From Fasciola hepatica (lineage: Eukaryota; Platyhelminthes; Trematoda; Plagiorchiida; Fasciolidae), in the NCBI GenBank assembly GCA_948099385.1, contig CANUEZ040000140.1, positions 744,001 through 808,000 on the forward strand: a stretch of 64,000 nt of DNA. Direction: 5' to 3'. A program made the translations under genes and the position numbers. Numbering within the stretch: position 1 is the first letter of the stretch; each line of letters starts with the position of its first letter. This document shows, one piece after another, positions 11,450-22,199 of the stretch. Below the pieces are notes generated by a model. That model did not search any database. It was not told the origin of the DNA and was given only the letters and a program-made list of their open reading frames with translations.

Positions 11450-11610
11450 ATTCAGCCTTGATAGCCTAGTGGTAGCGTGTGCGACGCATAGTCACGCACC
11501 CACGGTTTGGGCGCCAGTTGGGAAGCGGTGCATTTGCACTGTTGACGATTACTATGAGTGGTAAAACATGTGAACAATGCTTCCATGGTTTTCATAAGTG
11601 AATTCAGGGT
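11450..11610 (+). repeat. SINE-like repeat, copy 1 (tRNA-like head)
   Basis: The head carries an A-box-like string TAGCCTAGTGGTAGCG followed about 40 bases later by a B-box-like GGTTTGGGCGCCAG. The body shares a patterned similarity with 62607-62770: both have TGCACT, then GTTGA.GAT, AAAC, TGAACA.TG and CCATGGTT in the same order and spacing. The element resembles tRNA-derived SINEs of flukes. The head does not fold convincingly as an intact tRNA, so it is not called a tRNA gene. Confidence 0.55.
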
Positions 11611-13399
11611 TGGTAATGCGTGTTGAATCGCCTAATATTCAACAGCATCTCAGCACTATCAACTAATCGGTATTCGAATCCATTCCCTACCGGTGACGTC
11701 CCTTCGTGTTAATAACATTCCTGGCTCTAACACAATACATATTTTGATGAGTTCATAAAACATTCTAGACTTCCACAAGCATCAATCAATACACGATGTG
11801 GAAGCCTGTGTTCGAACAACATATATGCTCACACGACGTATTTTGAAGATCCTGAGACTTAAACGTTGAATGTGCTGGTTCAAGTAATGGTCAGTTAGTA
11901 GAGACGAAAACTTTACCACCACAGGTTTGGAGCTGTATGACCCTTATGGTTACGTACGGCGAATATGTTGTCTTCATTTAAAGGAACTTATCAGAGTTTC
12001 CCAGATATGCGCTTATTTTAGCTATCCAAGGTTTCAAAATTATCTGCAGACATAATTTTGACTCTGGGGCCCACTTGCTTACTTAGTTCGATTGTACATA
12101 AATGCAGAATTAGGGTCAAATATTTAGAAAACTTGCTCTTTGTGATAATGTAGATAGAGACAGGTGAAAAATAATGATCTAGGTCGTCAGGGTTGCTAGT
12201 TTGATCCCGAACAGGCAGACCGTCGCGATATAGGCTCGCTATAGGAACGCGGAATAAATCTGCAATCTAATTACACAGCAGTATTAAATGATTGGTTCAA
12301 ACCTGATCTGAAATTATCTAGTTTACCTCCTTTCTTCGCAAGCGGGTGTGGTCAGTTGATTAACGCACTCGTTCAGCATTAGTAACTATGGCTCTCCTTG
12401 TCACTCGGTAAACACTGAAGACCGCTTAATAGACTTCAGTGGTCGCATGTCTTCCACCGAAAAACGTGCGGCAACCAAGCCTTTTACATCCACCTATATC
12501 ACAAAAGGCCATACTATATTTTTCAGTTCTTAGCTTCAAGATTATTATGTATTCTCACAAACAGTTCAATGATCGGAATTGTAGTGTACTAGTACGTCTA
12601 TATGGGTATACTAATAATGTGTCGGTGCACACGTTAACAGCAGTAAACAAAAATCCAGCAGATGAGTGTGGGATAAATAAATCAGCAAAGGTTTCGTACC
12701 AGACTCTGGTCTGATGGTCGGGTGACTCATAGAAGACGAACCTCGAATCCTTTGTCAGAGAACGCGAAGTCCGTAAACATGCACTAATGAAGAATCATTA
12801 TCAGCTACTAATGAATGCATATGTCGATTTTTGGGCAATCCGGCCATAATATCCAAGTCGGTCAATGAAGACCAAAGTGCACTCAGGCAGGGTCGAGAGC
12901 AAAGTCTATCAACTGACGAAGGAGCAGACAACTATATGAGAGGTGAAGAAGAATGATCAACCACTATCAGGGGACGGTGACTGTGTAAAATTGCTGTTCG
13001 AATCACGGGACACAAGGAAGGGGGAATAAGTGCGAAGATGTCTCACACAAAAGAACAACACAAAAGGGCAATTAAACAGACGACCTATCAGGAAAGTGTG
13101 AAAATAATAAAACCAACAGTTTGTGTGAAAGCCAGTGGATCAGTGAACTGGGGCGCATAGTGAGCGTAACGGATGGTGATTGCACAACCTGAAAACCGGG
13201 GCTCAGCGGTAAGCAAAACAAAGCGGCAGATGGATAGTTGCTTGGATTAGACGGACGTAGAAACACGTCAATAAAAGAATGACGCACTAGGATTGGACAA
13301 GGACACAGGGGTGGGGGACGACTGCATGTAAACAATAACAACTTTGGATTGTATGTGGAAACCAGGGTTCATAGATGAACAGTCACATAAGACCAAGAA
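11611..13399. other. Unassigned 1.8-kb stretch
   Basis: No recognisable domain. A weak tRNA-like patch (gtggtcagttgattaacgc) near 12350 may be another SINE head but has no supporting body. Nothing else is supportable. Confidence 0.45.
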
Positions 13400-13640
13400 A
13401 TGGGCCAAGCGTAGATACGGGTTTAAGACATAAATAACATCGATCAACACTGCCATAGAAACGAGACAAGAAAATGTGTCGCACAGTGGGAGTGGACATG
13501 CAATTAGTACACTGGAGTGGGGACGGGTCGGATGACAGCGCAATCCATTTGGTCAAGACAGACGTTAGATCAATGGTGGTGACACATTGGATAAGGCTTC
13601 CAGGAGTAGGTAGAAAGTACATGTTGGAGCACGGACAGTG
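13400..13640 (-). pseudogene. Possible C-terminal tail of an RNase H-bearing LINE
   Basis: A minus-strand frame reads DPSPLQCTNCMSTPTVRHIF and then SRFYGSVDR. The C..C ... TVRHI pattern resembles the zinc-binding tail that follows RNase H in Jockey/I-group LINE polyproteins (usual form C..C....TV.HIL..C). The frame is open for 108 codons (13383-13709), but no RNase H catalytic motif is clear upstream and the final Cys is absent. Tentative: a chance match cannot be excluded. Confidence 0.3.
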
Positions 13641-14093
13641 GAACCAAGCGTGGCTAAGAATGAGAATTTCACCGATTATATTGGAATCCGATACAGGTAT
13701 GCACAACAATAACCAAACGATGGCAAGAAATGAACTCGCAAATGACTACCTTTCTCCAAAATCCGGACCTGACTAACGACTGAGACAGCTGGGTCAGAAC
13801 TGAGTTCAGGCTGCTGTTGCCGTGTGAGCTTTTAACAATGTACTGATCAATGTCGGATTTCTTCTACATGAATTCTGTGACTCTTCAAAACAGACCGAGA
13901 GATGGCCTCATAGGGACAGACTTATTCATAAGCAAATGACTTTTTTGCTGCGCCGTATAGTGAGCGTGGGAAACCTGTGCAGCCATTTCGTACATTCAGG
14001 CGTCGGTACGAGCGGAGTGGGTGTTGTACCAAAGGACGTTATAAACATAGGAAACTGAGGAAATTCGCAGTTGAAAACATAACTTTCCCGACA
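13641..14093 (+). other. Spacer with an R1-like patch beside Penelope P1
   Basis: Around 14020-14075 the sequence follows the end of repeat R1 (3780-3835) at roughly two-thirds of positions, including GGACGTT.TAAACAT. This suggests an old, diverged R1 copy into or beside which P1 inserted. The rest is unassigned. Confidence 0.35.
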
Positions 14094-14168
14094 CAAATTT
14101 GAACACAGAAGTCAATAGCATTAGATTCCACGATGTATTCCGGACCATATCGCTGCATCTTCACTAGT
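14094..14168 (+). repeat. P1 left terminal inverted repeat
   Basis: Reverse complement of 16364-16438 with about five mismatches in 75. It begins CAAATTTGAAC and ends CTTCACTAGT. Confidence 0.9.
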
Positions 14169-14215
14169 TCACGAACTTCTGTGCAGATAATATTCGTAAA
14201 ACGCGTGCATACTAA

Positions 14216-15540
14216 ATGGAGCGACTGGAGAAATCGTTAATTCATGATCTGATGGTATCGTCATTTCCCGAAGATCCGAAGAAATACGTTAGAAATCTGT
14301 TATCGTACCATCTGAGTCGACTTCAACTGGAGGCGTTGTCTTGTGGTCTCAACTATTGTGTTCCTCCAAAGCATATTACCCGCGTCGACGCACAGGCTAG
14401 ATTTGAATTGTTCTACGAGCAGCTGTCCGGCTTACATCCAAGGGACGAGGACGCCATGGGATCGTTCAAAGCAAGACTGGTAGACTTGGATCACACGTAC
14501 CGAACAAGCACCAAGAAAGAGAATTGCATTTAGACAAAGGACTATCACAAAGCTATCAACCAACTGAGAAGGAACCTTGACTTGATAATTCTTCGACCAG
14601 ACAAAGGCTCAGGAGTAGTTGTTCTGAACAAATCAGACAACAGAGACAAAGTGGAGTCCGTACTAGGAGACGAAACGAAATTCAAACCGGACCCAAAGAC
14701 TGACGACACCAACGAACTAGAAAAGAAAATTAAGACAGAGTTGGGCAACCTTGTAAAAGCCAACTTGATCCCGGAATCCACGGCCTAGAGTCTTAGGTGC
14801 AGGGGAAGCCAAACACCACAAATGTACGGCTAGCCAAAAGTACACCAAGATGACATACTGCTACGACCAATATTGTCTACGACCAACTCCCCGCAATACA
14901 AACTAGCAAAATGGCTCGCGGAACTACTAAAACCGGTAAGGGAATTTGTCGGGAAGACTAACGTGAAAGATGGTTTTAAAGTGTGTGGGCTATAGAGCGA
15001 AGTGAACATCCACAATAAGTACTTATTCACAATGGATGTTAATTCCCCCTTTACATATATCCCACTTCACGAGACCGTTGATATCATTTGCCAAATTATC
15101 GATGATTACAACTTGACTATCGGATTACCAAACAGTGAGCTGTCACGGCTATTACTATTGTACACCTCGAATGTAAAATTCCATTTCCTTGAACGGGGAT
15201 ATCAGCAGATTGATGGAGTTGCCATGGGTAGTCCTCTGGGACCTGTTTTGGCAGATATATTGGTTTCACACCTCGAGCAAAATATGAAACCAATCATAGC
15301 TCAGGCCACTCTCTATCGACGCTGTGTAGACGATATCTTCGTCATTGTGAACACGAAGGACGAGTGTGAAAAAATGTTCCATCACTTCAACACCATACAC
15401 CCAAACATTCAACTAACCAAAAACGGGGAATACAACAGCATCATCGTATTCTTAGATATTGAAATTACCCGCCGAATCGATGGACCAATCCGACAATCAG
15501 TCCATCTTAAAACCACATGGTCACCAGCTTTGCCCCCATA
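14216..15540 (+). pseudogene. P1 N-terminal region and reverse transcriptase
   Basis: Penelope-type RT, related to telomerase RT in family trees. The N-terminal part (14216-14533) is open. It continues after a stop with LRPDKGSGVVVLNKSDN (14595-14640), then KVHQDDILLRPI near 14840-14880 and the motif A block FTMDVNSPFTYIPLHETV. Motif B-type QIDGVAMGSPLGPVLADI, motif C-type YRRCVDDIFVIV and FLDIEI follow in the frame 15002-15541. The catalytic Asp pair (VDD) is kept. Interruptions are a stop near 14531, a stop at about 14786 and small frame changes up to 15000. The RT core itself is open for 179 codons. Confidence 0.88.
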
Positions 15541-16260
15541 AAGTATAAAATCGGCCTCGTCCGTACCATGTTCCACAGGGCAAGCGAAATATGTACAACT
15601 GACACACTGGAAGAAGAGTGCCGTATCTTGTTCAAAACATTTGAGGTCAACGGATACCCAAAATTATTTGTATGCAAACGCTCACAGGCACAGAACAAAA
15701 CGAAAGTTACCACCCTCCCAAAACTGACGACCTCCTACAGTTACCTTATAAAGGTGAAGAAGTTAATACCCTACTCAGCAGACGCCTCAACTGTGTCGTT
15801 AATCGTACGCATTATGCCGCAAAGATCATCATTCTCCATAAAATCTCCGGGATGAAACTACCATCGATGAAATAACGGCTGCCTCTCCACGCCAAGTCAA
15901 ATTGCGTTTACCAGTTTATGTGTGGGTGCTCAGCCACCTACATCGGCAGAACGGAGAGACAACTGAGTAGTAGAATGGCTGAACACATCCCGGTTTGGTT
16001 ACAAAGAACAATGAGCGGACAGACGCAATCAGTGAAGCCATCGAGCGCACACAGAACACTCAAATCATCCATCACGCAACACATATGGGAGACAAATCAC
16101 TGTGTTAATCTGAGCACGGCGTTCACCGTCACTTATGTCACAAACAATCAACACCAATTGAGATACGCGAAGGCACTAGCAATTAACCAACGTCGCCCTC
16201 AACTGTGCAAAACAGCGAGGATGGATATTTACGTTAGCCTTGCCTTGGTAACGTGTTTTT
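15541..16260 (+). pseudogene. P1 RT C-terminus and GIY-YIG endonuclease
   Basis: After a frame change the thumb-like segment reads ICTTDTLEEECRILF, typical of Penelope elements just downstream of the RT. The GIY-YIG-type domain starts near 15910 with YQFMCGCSATYIGRTERQLS and MAEHIP: a Cys-rich lead-in, YIG, a catalytic Arg position and EH. The conserved tail ALAINQRRPQLC lies near 16170-16210. This endonuclease is thought to nick DNA for target-primed integration. Frameshifts separate it from the RT. Confidence 0.8.
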
Positions 16261-16363
16261 ATTTGTTATCATTAGTTGCGTGTGTGTGTTTGCACTTTTG
16301 CCTTTGGTCTCATGAGAAAGTTCAATTTACCATTTATAAATGATCACCTTGACTGCAGTATGC

Positions 16364-16438
16364 ACTAGTGAAGATGTAGCGAAATGGTCCGGAATATATC
16401 GTGCAATCTAATGCTATTGACTTCTGCGTTCAAATTTG
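16364..16438 (-). repeat. P1 right terminal inverted repeat
   Basis: Inverted partner of 14094-14168. The same sequence, again next to Penelope 3' sequence, recurs in P3 at about 29640-29700 on the minus strand. Confidence 0.9.
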
Positions 16439-17051
16439 CAGTTACCTACAGGGTTTGAATTATTTTGTTGGTACTAGTCGGATACTTGCAGTACAGCTGC
16501 AATAGCCCCAGTGAATGGAACAGAGGCAAACGGCCTAAACTAGACGGCGTAAAGGGAACCGCACTGAACGAGAAGGAAGGTCGGAAAAGGATAAAGACCG
16601 ATAGCTAATTGTTCACTGTGTAGAAAGAGACAGTGATTCAAAAGTTCTTCTCTTTCATCCTTTTGCTATATTATCAATAAAGTTTAAATTCCTCTGTTAT
16701 TAACAAAAAAAAATATTAACTTCTGAAGGAGGAAGATACAATACAGAGACTAACGGAAGAGAAATTAAATCAGTAAGAGTAAAATTCGAATCCGAAATCC
16801 CACGGGTTATTCGGCTTGAACCTGCTCAGGCAGACAATCCTGCACACATCACACACAGCAAACAATTGATCCATATTCCTTACATTCATGGACGCACGCC
16901 TGCAGTCGTATACACGCGTACAGTGTTGATGCTAATCCTGTTTCGTCCCGGAATGCGTTGGCCAATCAGATCTTGTCACGCGTCAAACGGATTTGTGTGA
17001 TCTGATCCAACTGTACGTTTAGCTTGCTCTTTCACTTGCATCCGACTCAGA
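16439..17051. other. Unassigned spacer
   Basis: Contains AATAAA at 16675-16680 downstream of P1 and an A-rich run near 16705. No coding signal is recognised. Confidence 0.45.
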
Positions 17052-17106
17052 ATGATGCGTTTACTTGTATTTTTGCTTATGTGCTCACTCAGCGGTGCAC
17101 AGCCAG
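17052..17106 (+). CDS. Candidate first exon encoding a signal peptide
   Basis: A short frame starts ATG ATG and encodes MMRLLVFLLMCSLSGAQPG, a textbook signal peptide: charged start, hydrophobic core, and a small-residue cleavage site after SGA. A possible splice donor (CCAG|GTTTTG) follows at 17107. If unspliced, the frame ends after 30 residues. Trematode secreted proteins often begin with such a short exon. No downstream exon was recognised and no promoter element is clear. Chance hydrophobic peptides of this length do occur, hence low confidence. Confidence 0.25.
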
Positions 17107-17527
17107 GTTTTGTGCATATCTATTTACTAGTACATGGACTATAACCGTTATTTATACTACAAGACGTGTCGGGTAAACAGACTGTATCTTGCAAACCAGA
17201 CATTTATTCAAGAGTCTCATCAATCAAAATCCTAACAGGACTGCTGGTTTGCACCACAACTATCGAGTTCATTTTATGACGGTCCACATTCAATCGAAGG
17301 GTGCAATCACGTGATTCGTTTGCACTGTTTCACTTCACTGTGTTCAGTCGATGTGATGTAATCACATTAGGCTTTGCTCAGTGGTCCATAATTTTTTCCA
17401 GTAATCAACTACTTGCCCACTCAGTGAGCAGCATCACTACTTCACCCCACTCCTACCTTGACAAAAAAAGATCGTGTTGTTTGGGATGTCTTTAATTTCT
17501 CCTCCATTTCGTGGTTCAATCCTCTAA
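17107..17527. other. Unassigned spacer
   Basis: Would be intron if the signal-peptide exon is real. No recognisable coding or repeat content. Confidence 0.4.
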
Positions 17528-18658
17528 TACCATCACGAGGAAACTGCACCCTGTCTTGGTGTGATGGCTTGAGTACCTCCATGACAAAAAGTTATGCAGG
17601 ACGGCTTTCTAAAGCACAACATGCAAGCATACCTGGATGGTCGATAAGTAGAGGCCAGATGAAGTCCAGTCTCTGAAGCAGGCCTTGGGCAACACCTAGT
17701 TCTCACCACTATAACCGGTCTAAAAATCTCCACTAGAGGGACGTAGAAGTTCAGTACCTGGGATTTCTCTCTACAGTGGAGGAGTCATCGCGTTTCAGTG
17801 GGCAGCTATAACCCGCCTAAGCTGGGGACTTCCCGGCCCAAAGGATGCTGCCCCGTCCACTTTCCGATTACTCCATTGGGTGCTTGGGGCTGAGGACTGA
17901 ATCCGAAAAGTGGATCGATGACGAAGTACCAGCGAAAACAGGGCAGAATGCTCACAGCAATCAGGGCTCAGGTGACAGACCGTGCTGATTTAAGACCCTA
18001 TTACCTTGTAGACGAGAGTTTTGAGTCAAAGACTTTGGTTAGGGTTCTTAAGGAAAAACTCCTTTCGCCGGTGTGGGTAGCCGCAAAGTATGATTTGCTC
18101 AAAAAACTAGAGCATCCTTCCGGTAAAGGGCCTTCATGAATTAACCTCTCTCTCTCTCCGTCTCTCTCTTCAATTTAAGAGCGATGCGAAACACCACGGT
18201 AATAGTTCGAGGGTAGGACAAAAATCAGACACACTTCATAAACCTAGAAATTCACTTCACTTGGTTGGTTTTAACGTTCGCACACTATGCTAGATGGGGC
18301 AACAGGGTGCCATCACTAAAACTCTCGAAACTCTCAACGTAGTTATGTTTCCGAATCGCATATAAAAGACCCCATTTCTGTGATCATTCTCCCAACCCCA
18401 GACCCAACCTCAGTCTTTCACTTTATTATTCGTGCTTCGGAGGATCCGGTATCTAGTGTTGTTGATCACTCCGACGTGGGGATCGCTTTAGGCAGTAGAG
18501 CTGCGAGTGCGCTGCTAGACCGGATTTCAGTCAGCAGTCGTTTGTGAACATTTTGGTTCAGCGATTCTGTACGTGTCAATGGCAACGTACTGAAGTGCCA
18601 ATTCTTGTTTGTCGTGTCTGTGTATGCGCCCATTGACACCAGTTACTCTGATTTCAGA
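17528..18658 (+). mobile_element. LINE B1, 5' part (5' UTR and start of endonuclease)
   Basis: Aligns by eye with 40445-41660 (LINE B3): the same 5' leader (including GGATGCTGCCCCGTCCAC), a CT-rich tract near 18145-18180, and the start of the endonuclease region (18370-18650) with many frame lesions. It stops at 18658, where full-length LINE B2 begins; B1 resumes at 22006. Confidence 0.8.
18649..18658 (+). repeat. Left target-site duplication of LINE B2
   Basis: TGATTTCAGA here corresponds to TGATTTCTAGA at 22006-22016, flanking B2. One base differs in length, so it is a probable rather than exact duplication. Confidence 0.6.
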
Positions 18659-18834
18659 GTTCCCTCTCTTTTATTCAACCTTTGTCTTCTGTCCCCAACC
18701 CCCTTTCTTTGCCCGCTCTATCCACTCATAATGCTCCCGTTGATAACACACCCGATACTCACAACGGTTCATTGTCAGGTCGTGTCCTGAATAATCCTCT
18801 GTCTCATAACTCACATTTTCTCAAGCCTCGTCAG

Positions 18835-19600
18835 CCTCTGAACCTCGGCTTCTTTAACGTGCATACACTCATGCAGACCGGTCAGCAGGCTGGCCTAGCG
18901 CCAACAATAAATACTCTGGTGATTGATGTCTACTGCGTAAGTGAAACATAGTGTGACAACTAACTAGTTCTGGTATTTCTTAGAGGTATTTTCTACGCAT
19001 TTCAGGAAACAAAGCAGCTAGAGCTGTGGGTCAACGTGGTGTAGGAATTGTCTTGACTGACAAGGCTGAGGCTGCCCTTTTGGATTGGATCCCGTTAACA
19101 GTCGTTTATGTGCTGTGAGACTCCAGGGATCAGTTGGCTTTCGAAAGGATAGTTTTGTCAAGCGCACTTTGTTTGTGATCTCGGCGTAAGCCCCAACAGA
19201 CTGCAGTTCTGACATGCGGAAGGATGAGTTCTATGATGAACTCACCACTCTCGTTCGTATGAGCAAAGTCTCTGACATTATGGTGCTAGCACGCGATTTT
19301 ATAGCACAAATAGGAAAACTTAGTGCGTCAGAAGCTTGTTTGGATGGACGTAGTGCATTACCCGCTCAGCGTACAGATAGCGGGTATAGACTTGTCCAGT
19401 TTTGTGCATAAAATTAGTTATTCCAGTCTAGTACGAATTTCCGACACAGTTCACGTTGCACAGGGACATGATGTTCTAAATCTACAGGTACTCTCAGTCA
19501 GATGGATCATATCGCAGTAAGCTACCGGTGGCACAGTTCTGTTCAGAACTGTAGATCTTACTGGCCGTCGTGCGTAGAGTCGCACCATGCATTAGTTTTA
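18835..19600 (+). pseudogene. LINE B2 endonuclease domain
   Basis: It starts with LNLGFFNVHTLMQTGQQAGL (18838-18897) and IDVYCVSET. A broken middle holds GVGIVL and LLDWIP (19035-19100), then KDEFYDELTTLV and VLARDFIAQIGKL (usual GDFNAQIG). The DH-containing end near 19520-19600 is frameshifted (QMDHIA-like and ESHHALV). The catalytic Asp of the GDFNA block is replaced by R in VLARDF. Confidence 0.75.
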
Positions 19601-19949
19601 AATGCGATTATCTCTCCAGCTGTATGGTCATCGACTCAAACCGCAAACCCGGTTAGCCGTACAACTATTGTGTGAGCCAGAAGTTCGCATGACTCATGAA
19701 CAAAAATTAGCACATGAGATGGGATCTACGACGAAGGGTAATGGACATGAGCAGAGGGCCCATTTAAAACAAACAATGCACGTGGAAACAGGTTCCACTT
19801 GCGGTCGTATATCCGATGTCCATCAGAGACACTGGGTTGCACAAGAGTCTCTGAGTCTAATGTAGCAAAATCGTCAGCCCTCGAACTGTAAGTAGATAAA
19901 TAAGACACGAAGACATCTACAAGGGTAAGTCACAAAAAGCCTTAAGAAG

Positions 19950-21056
19950 GATCGTGAAAATCGGTGTTCAAGGCAGCTTAGAAATGGAGGTAGCAGCTAC
20001 TTCATGTAGTAGTCAAAGACTGTGCAAACTTATTCACGAAACCAGAGGACTGCGAACCCCTGTCACTGAAACGACATATGATAGAAACGGAGATCCTATT
20101 CATGGCAAAGGACAAAGGCTTGACCGTTGGGCCGAATATTTCAAGGAACAGTTTAGCCTGCCGAGCGCTAATGTAGTTACTCCTGCGTCAGCAACTGCCA
20201 TTTCTTGGGGAGTGTCACTTGAACCCCATCGAAGTTGGAAGTGGAGTCACGTATTCCACCACTAAAGCGAGGGAAAGCAGCTGGTCCCGATGAACTTCCT
20301 TCATTTCTCTACAAAATGGGAGATGTTGCGTTGATAAAATCGCTCACCACCTTGATCCGTGACAATTAGGACGAGGAGCGCATTCAATTATGGAGCGAGT
20401 CGTTGATTGTACCCATCTTCAAGAAGGGAATACGCAATGACTGTAATAACTATCGTGGGATTAGCTTAATTCCGATAATCACCAAAGTATTAGCCTCAAT
20501 TCTACTGCTCCGTCTTACACCGGCTCGTGAGAGGAACGCCTGCGAAAAGCAGGCCGGATTCCGACCTGTTCAAGGAAACATGGACCAAATTTTTATTCTT
20601 CGCCAACTGCTTGAAACGTGGCAAAAGCACCGTCGACCAACAATCATAGTTTTCCTTGACCTGAAAGGCGCCTTCGATTCAGTTGATCGAGCAAAGCTTT
20701 TTAGTATTCTTCATAGAAAAGGTATGCCCCAGACGTTCGTGAATCTGCTGAGACCGTTGTATTCTCATACTTCTCGCCTCGTAAGGGTGTACGGTGAACT
20801 ATCCAGTCGCTTCGAAACGACGAGAGGTGTTCGATGGGGATGCCCCATAACTCCGTTCATGTTCAACTTCGTCATGGATGAAAAAATGGAGAATGCGTTG
20901 CAAAATCTCCAGGATTTAGGCTTCGAACTAGAAAATAGTGAAAAGCTGTGTGATCTAGAATTCACTGACGAACTTGTCTGCTTGTTTGAATGCACGGAAC
21001 ATGCACAGCGTGCACTAGATAGACTTGGGAGAACTGTAGCTCCATTTTGCATGTGA
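19950..21056 (+). pseudogene. LINE B2 reverse transcriptase
   Basis: The linker RWAEYFKEQFSLPSA (20130-20165) is followed, after frame changes, by a 218-codon open block from 20403: NDCNNYRGISLIPIITKVLA, AGFRPVQGNMDQIFILRQLL, VFLDLKGAFDSVDR (motif A), TRGVRWGCPITPFMFNFVMD (motif B) and LEFTDELVCL in place of the polymerase box YADD. The second catalytic Asp is Glu, so polymerase activity is unlikely. The frame ends at TGA 21054-21056, inside the normally continuous FGMCFAPSKCK region. The same FTDE box and TGA occur at 52390-53200. Confidence 0.88.
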
Positions 21057-21790
21057 TTTGCACCTCTAAAGTGTAAAGTGATGTTGCAAGACTGGACGTC
21101 AGCGATTCTGAGCTTGATGATCAATGAGGAGGAACTAACAATTGTTGACCGCCTTAGTTACCTAGGCAGCAGCGTGACGATGGATGGGAGCACATTAGTA
21201 GAGAGGAACACGAGCATATCCAATGCTCGAGCGGCGTACACCGGACTGAAGCATTTATGGCGCCTACCTGACATTTCACTGAAGTTGAAAGGTCGTCTGT
21301 ACTGTGCCACAATGAGTTCAGTTTTGTTGTATAGTTGTGAGACTTGGGGTATGCGTGTGGAATACATTCGTCGTCTTGGGGTTTTCGACTATCGAAGTTT
21401 GCGTAATATCGCTAAGATTGGATGGAATGACCGAGTGAGTAATACTGAGGTCAGAAATCGAGTGTTGGATACTAATTCAGAGAATGTTCTAACACAGGGT
21501 ATCCAGCTGAGTAGACTTCGTTGGTTGGGGCATGTGTCACGTATTGCAGACATACACCTACCGTACCGCGCCTTATTTTCCGTTCCTCCTTGGCATTAGA
21601 AGAAACCACGTGGAAGACAACAGATGACTTAACAACGGGGAATGAGAAAATGTACAGCGAATTTAGGAAAAGTAGGTGTCTCACGTCTTTGTGATTGGGG
21701 TCGAAAAGATCCGTCAACTAGTTGGCTGGAGACACCGAAGGATAGGGCAGAGAACCGTGAACAGTGGCTACAATGTTGTCACATTCTGTC
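21057..21790 (+). pseudogene. LINE B2 C-terminal region
   Basis: Continues the RT frame: KCKVMLQDW, RLSYLGSSVTMDG, VLLYSCETWGM, FDYRSLRNIAKIGWNDRVSN and LSRLRWLGHVSRI, the conserved post-RT block of RTE-like LINEs with the WLGHV signature. A TAG ends the frame at 21597-21599 and a TAA follows at 21628-21630. The block is duplicated at 52390-53200 with the same stops. Confidence 0.88.
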
Positions 21791-22005
21791 GAATCGGAGT
21801 GATTGATCAACGTTCGTTGATACAGTTAGACTGTGTATTTCGTGTGTTGGCTATTAGGGCGTTCTTTCATTCTTCCGCTCGTGTAGGTCCATTTCCTGTC
21901 CATCTTGTATATTCATGCTATGTAATTCAACGTGCAACATGGTGAGAAAGGCAGTGGTCAGTGGGGCTTTCCCTACTGTTTAGCACTGTACGATGATGAT
22001 AATGA

Positions 22006-22016
22006 TGATTTCTAGA
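22006..22016 (+). repeat. Right target-site duplication of LINE B2
   Basis: TGATTTCTAGA, partner of TGATTTCAGA at 18649-18658. It lies directly after the TGATGATAATGATGAT tail of B2. Confidence 0.6.
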
Positions 22017-22199
22017 ATAAATTCTACCCGGATATGCCCTGGGTGCTTTGAGACTTGAGTTTTACGGTCATAGAGGTCATTGCTGGGGGTTTTAGGGACC
22101 ATGTCAACTGTTTGGGGGATTCCAAATGGCCCGTCAGTTATTCAAGCCGATCGCACAGGTAATGGCGAACGTCACATCAAGCTGTGCTCTGATCGCAGT

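Larger units (their letters stand above)
14094..16438 (+). mobile_element. P1: Penelope-like element with terminal inverted repeats
   Basis: A 2.35-kb unit bounded by 75-bp inverted repeats (14094-14168 and 16364-16438, about 93% identical by eye). Inside lie an N-terminal region, a Penelope-type RT and a C-terminal GIY-YIG endonuclease, all on the plus strand with a few stops and frameshifts. Penelope elements are known to carry flanking repeats in direct or inverted orientation, which fits. No exact target-site duplication was seen at these borders. Confidence 0.85.
18659..22005 (+). mobile_element. LINE B2: full-length RTE-like LINE nested in LINE B1
   Basis: A 3.35-kb element with a pyrimidine-rich 5' leader, endonuclease, RT, a C-terminal region with the WLGHV motif, and a 3' tail of TGATGATAATGATGAT type (21991-22009), as RTE-like elements often end in short simple repeats. 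It interrupts B1 at 18658/22006 with a probable 10-11 bp target-site duplication. Stops are present in the endonuclease, the RT and the C-terminus. Confidence 0.85.
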
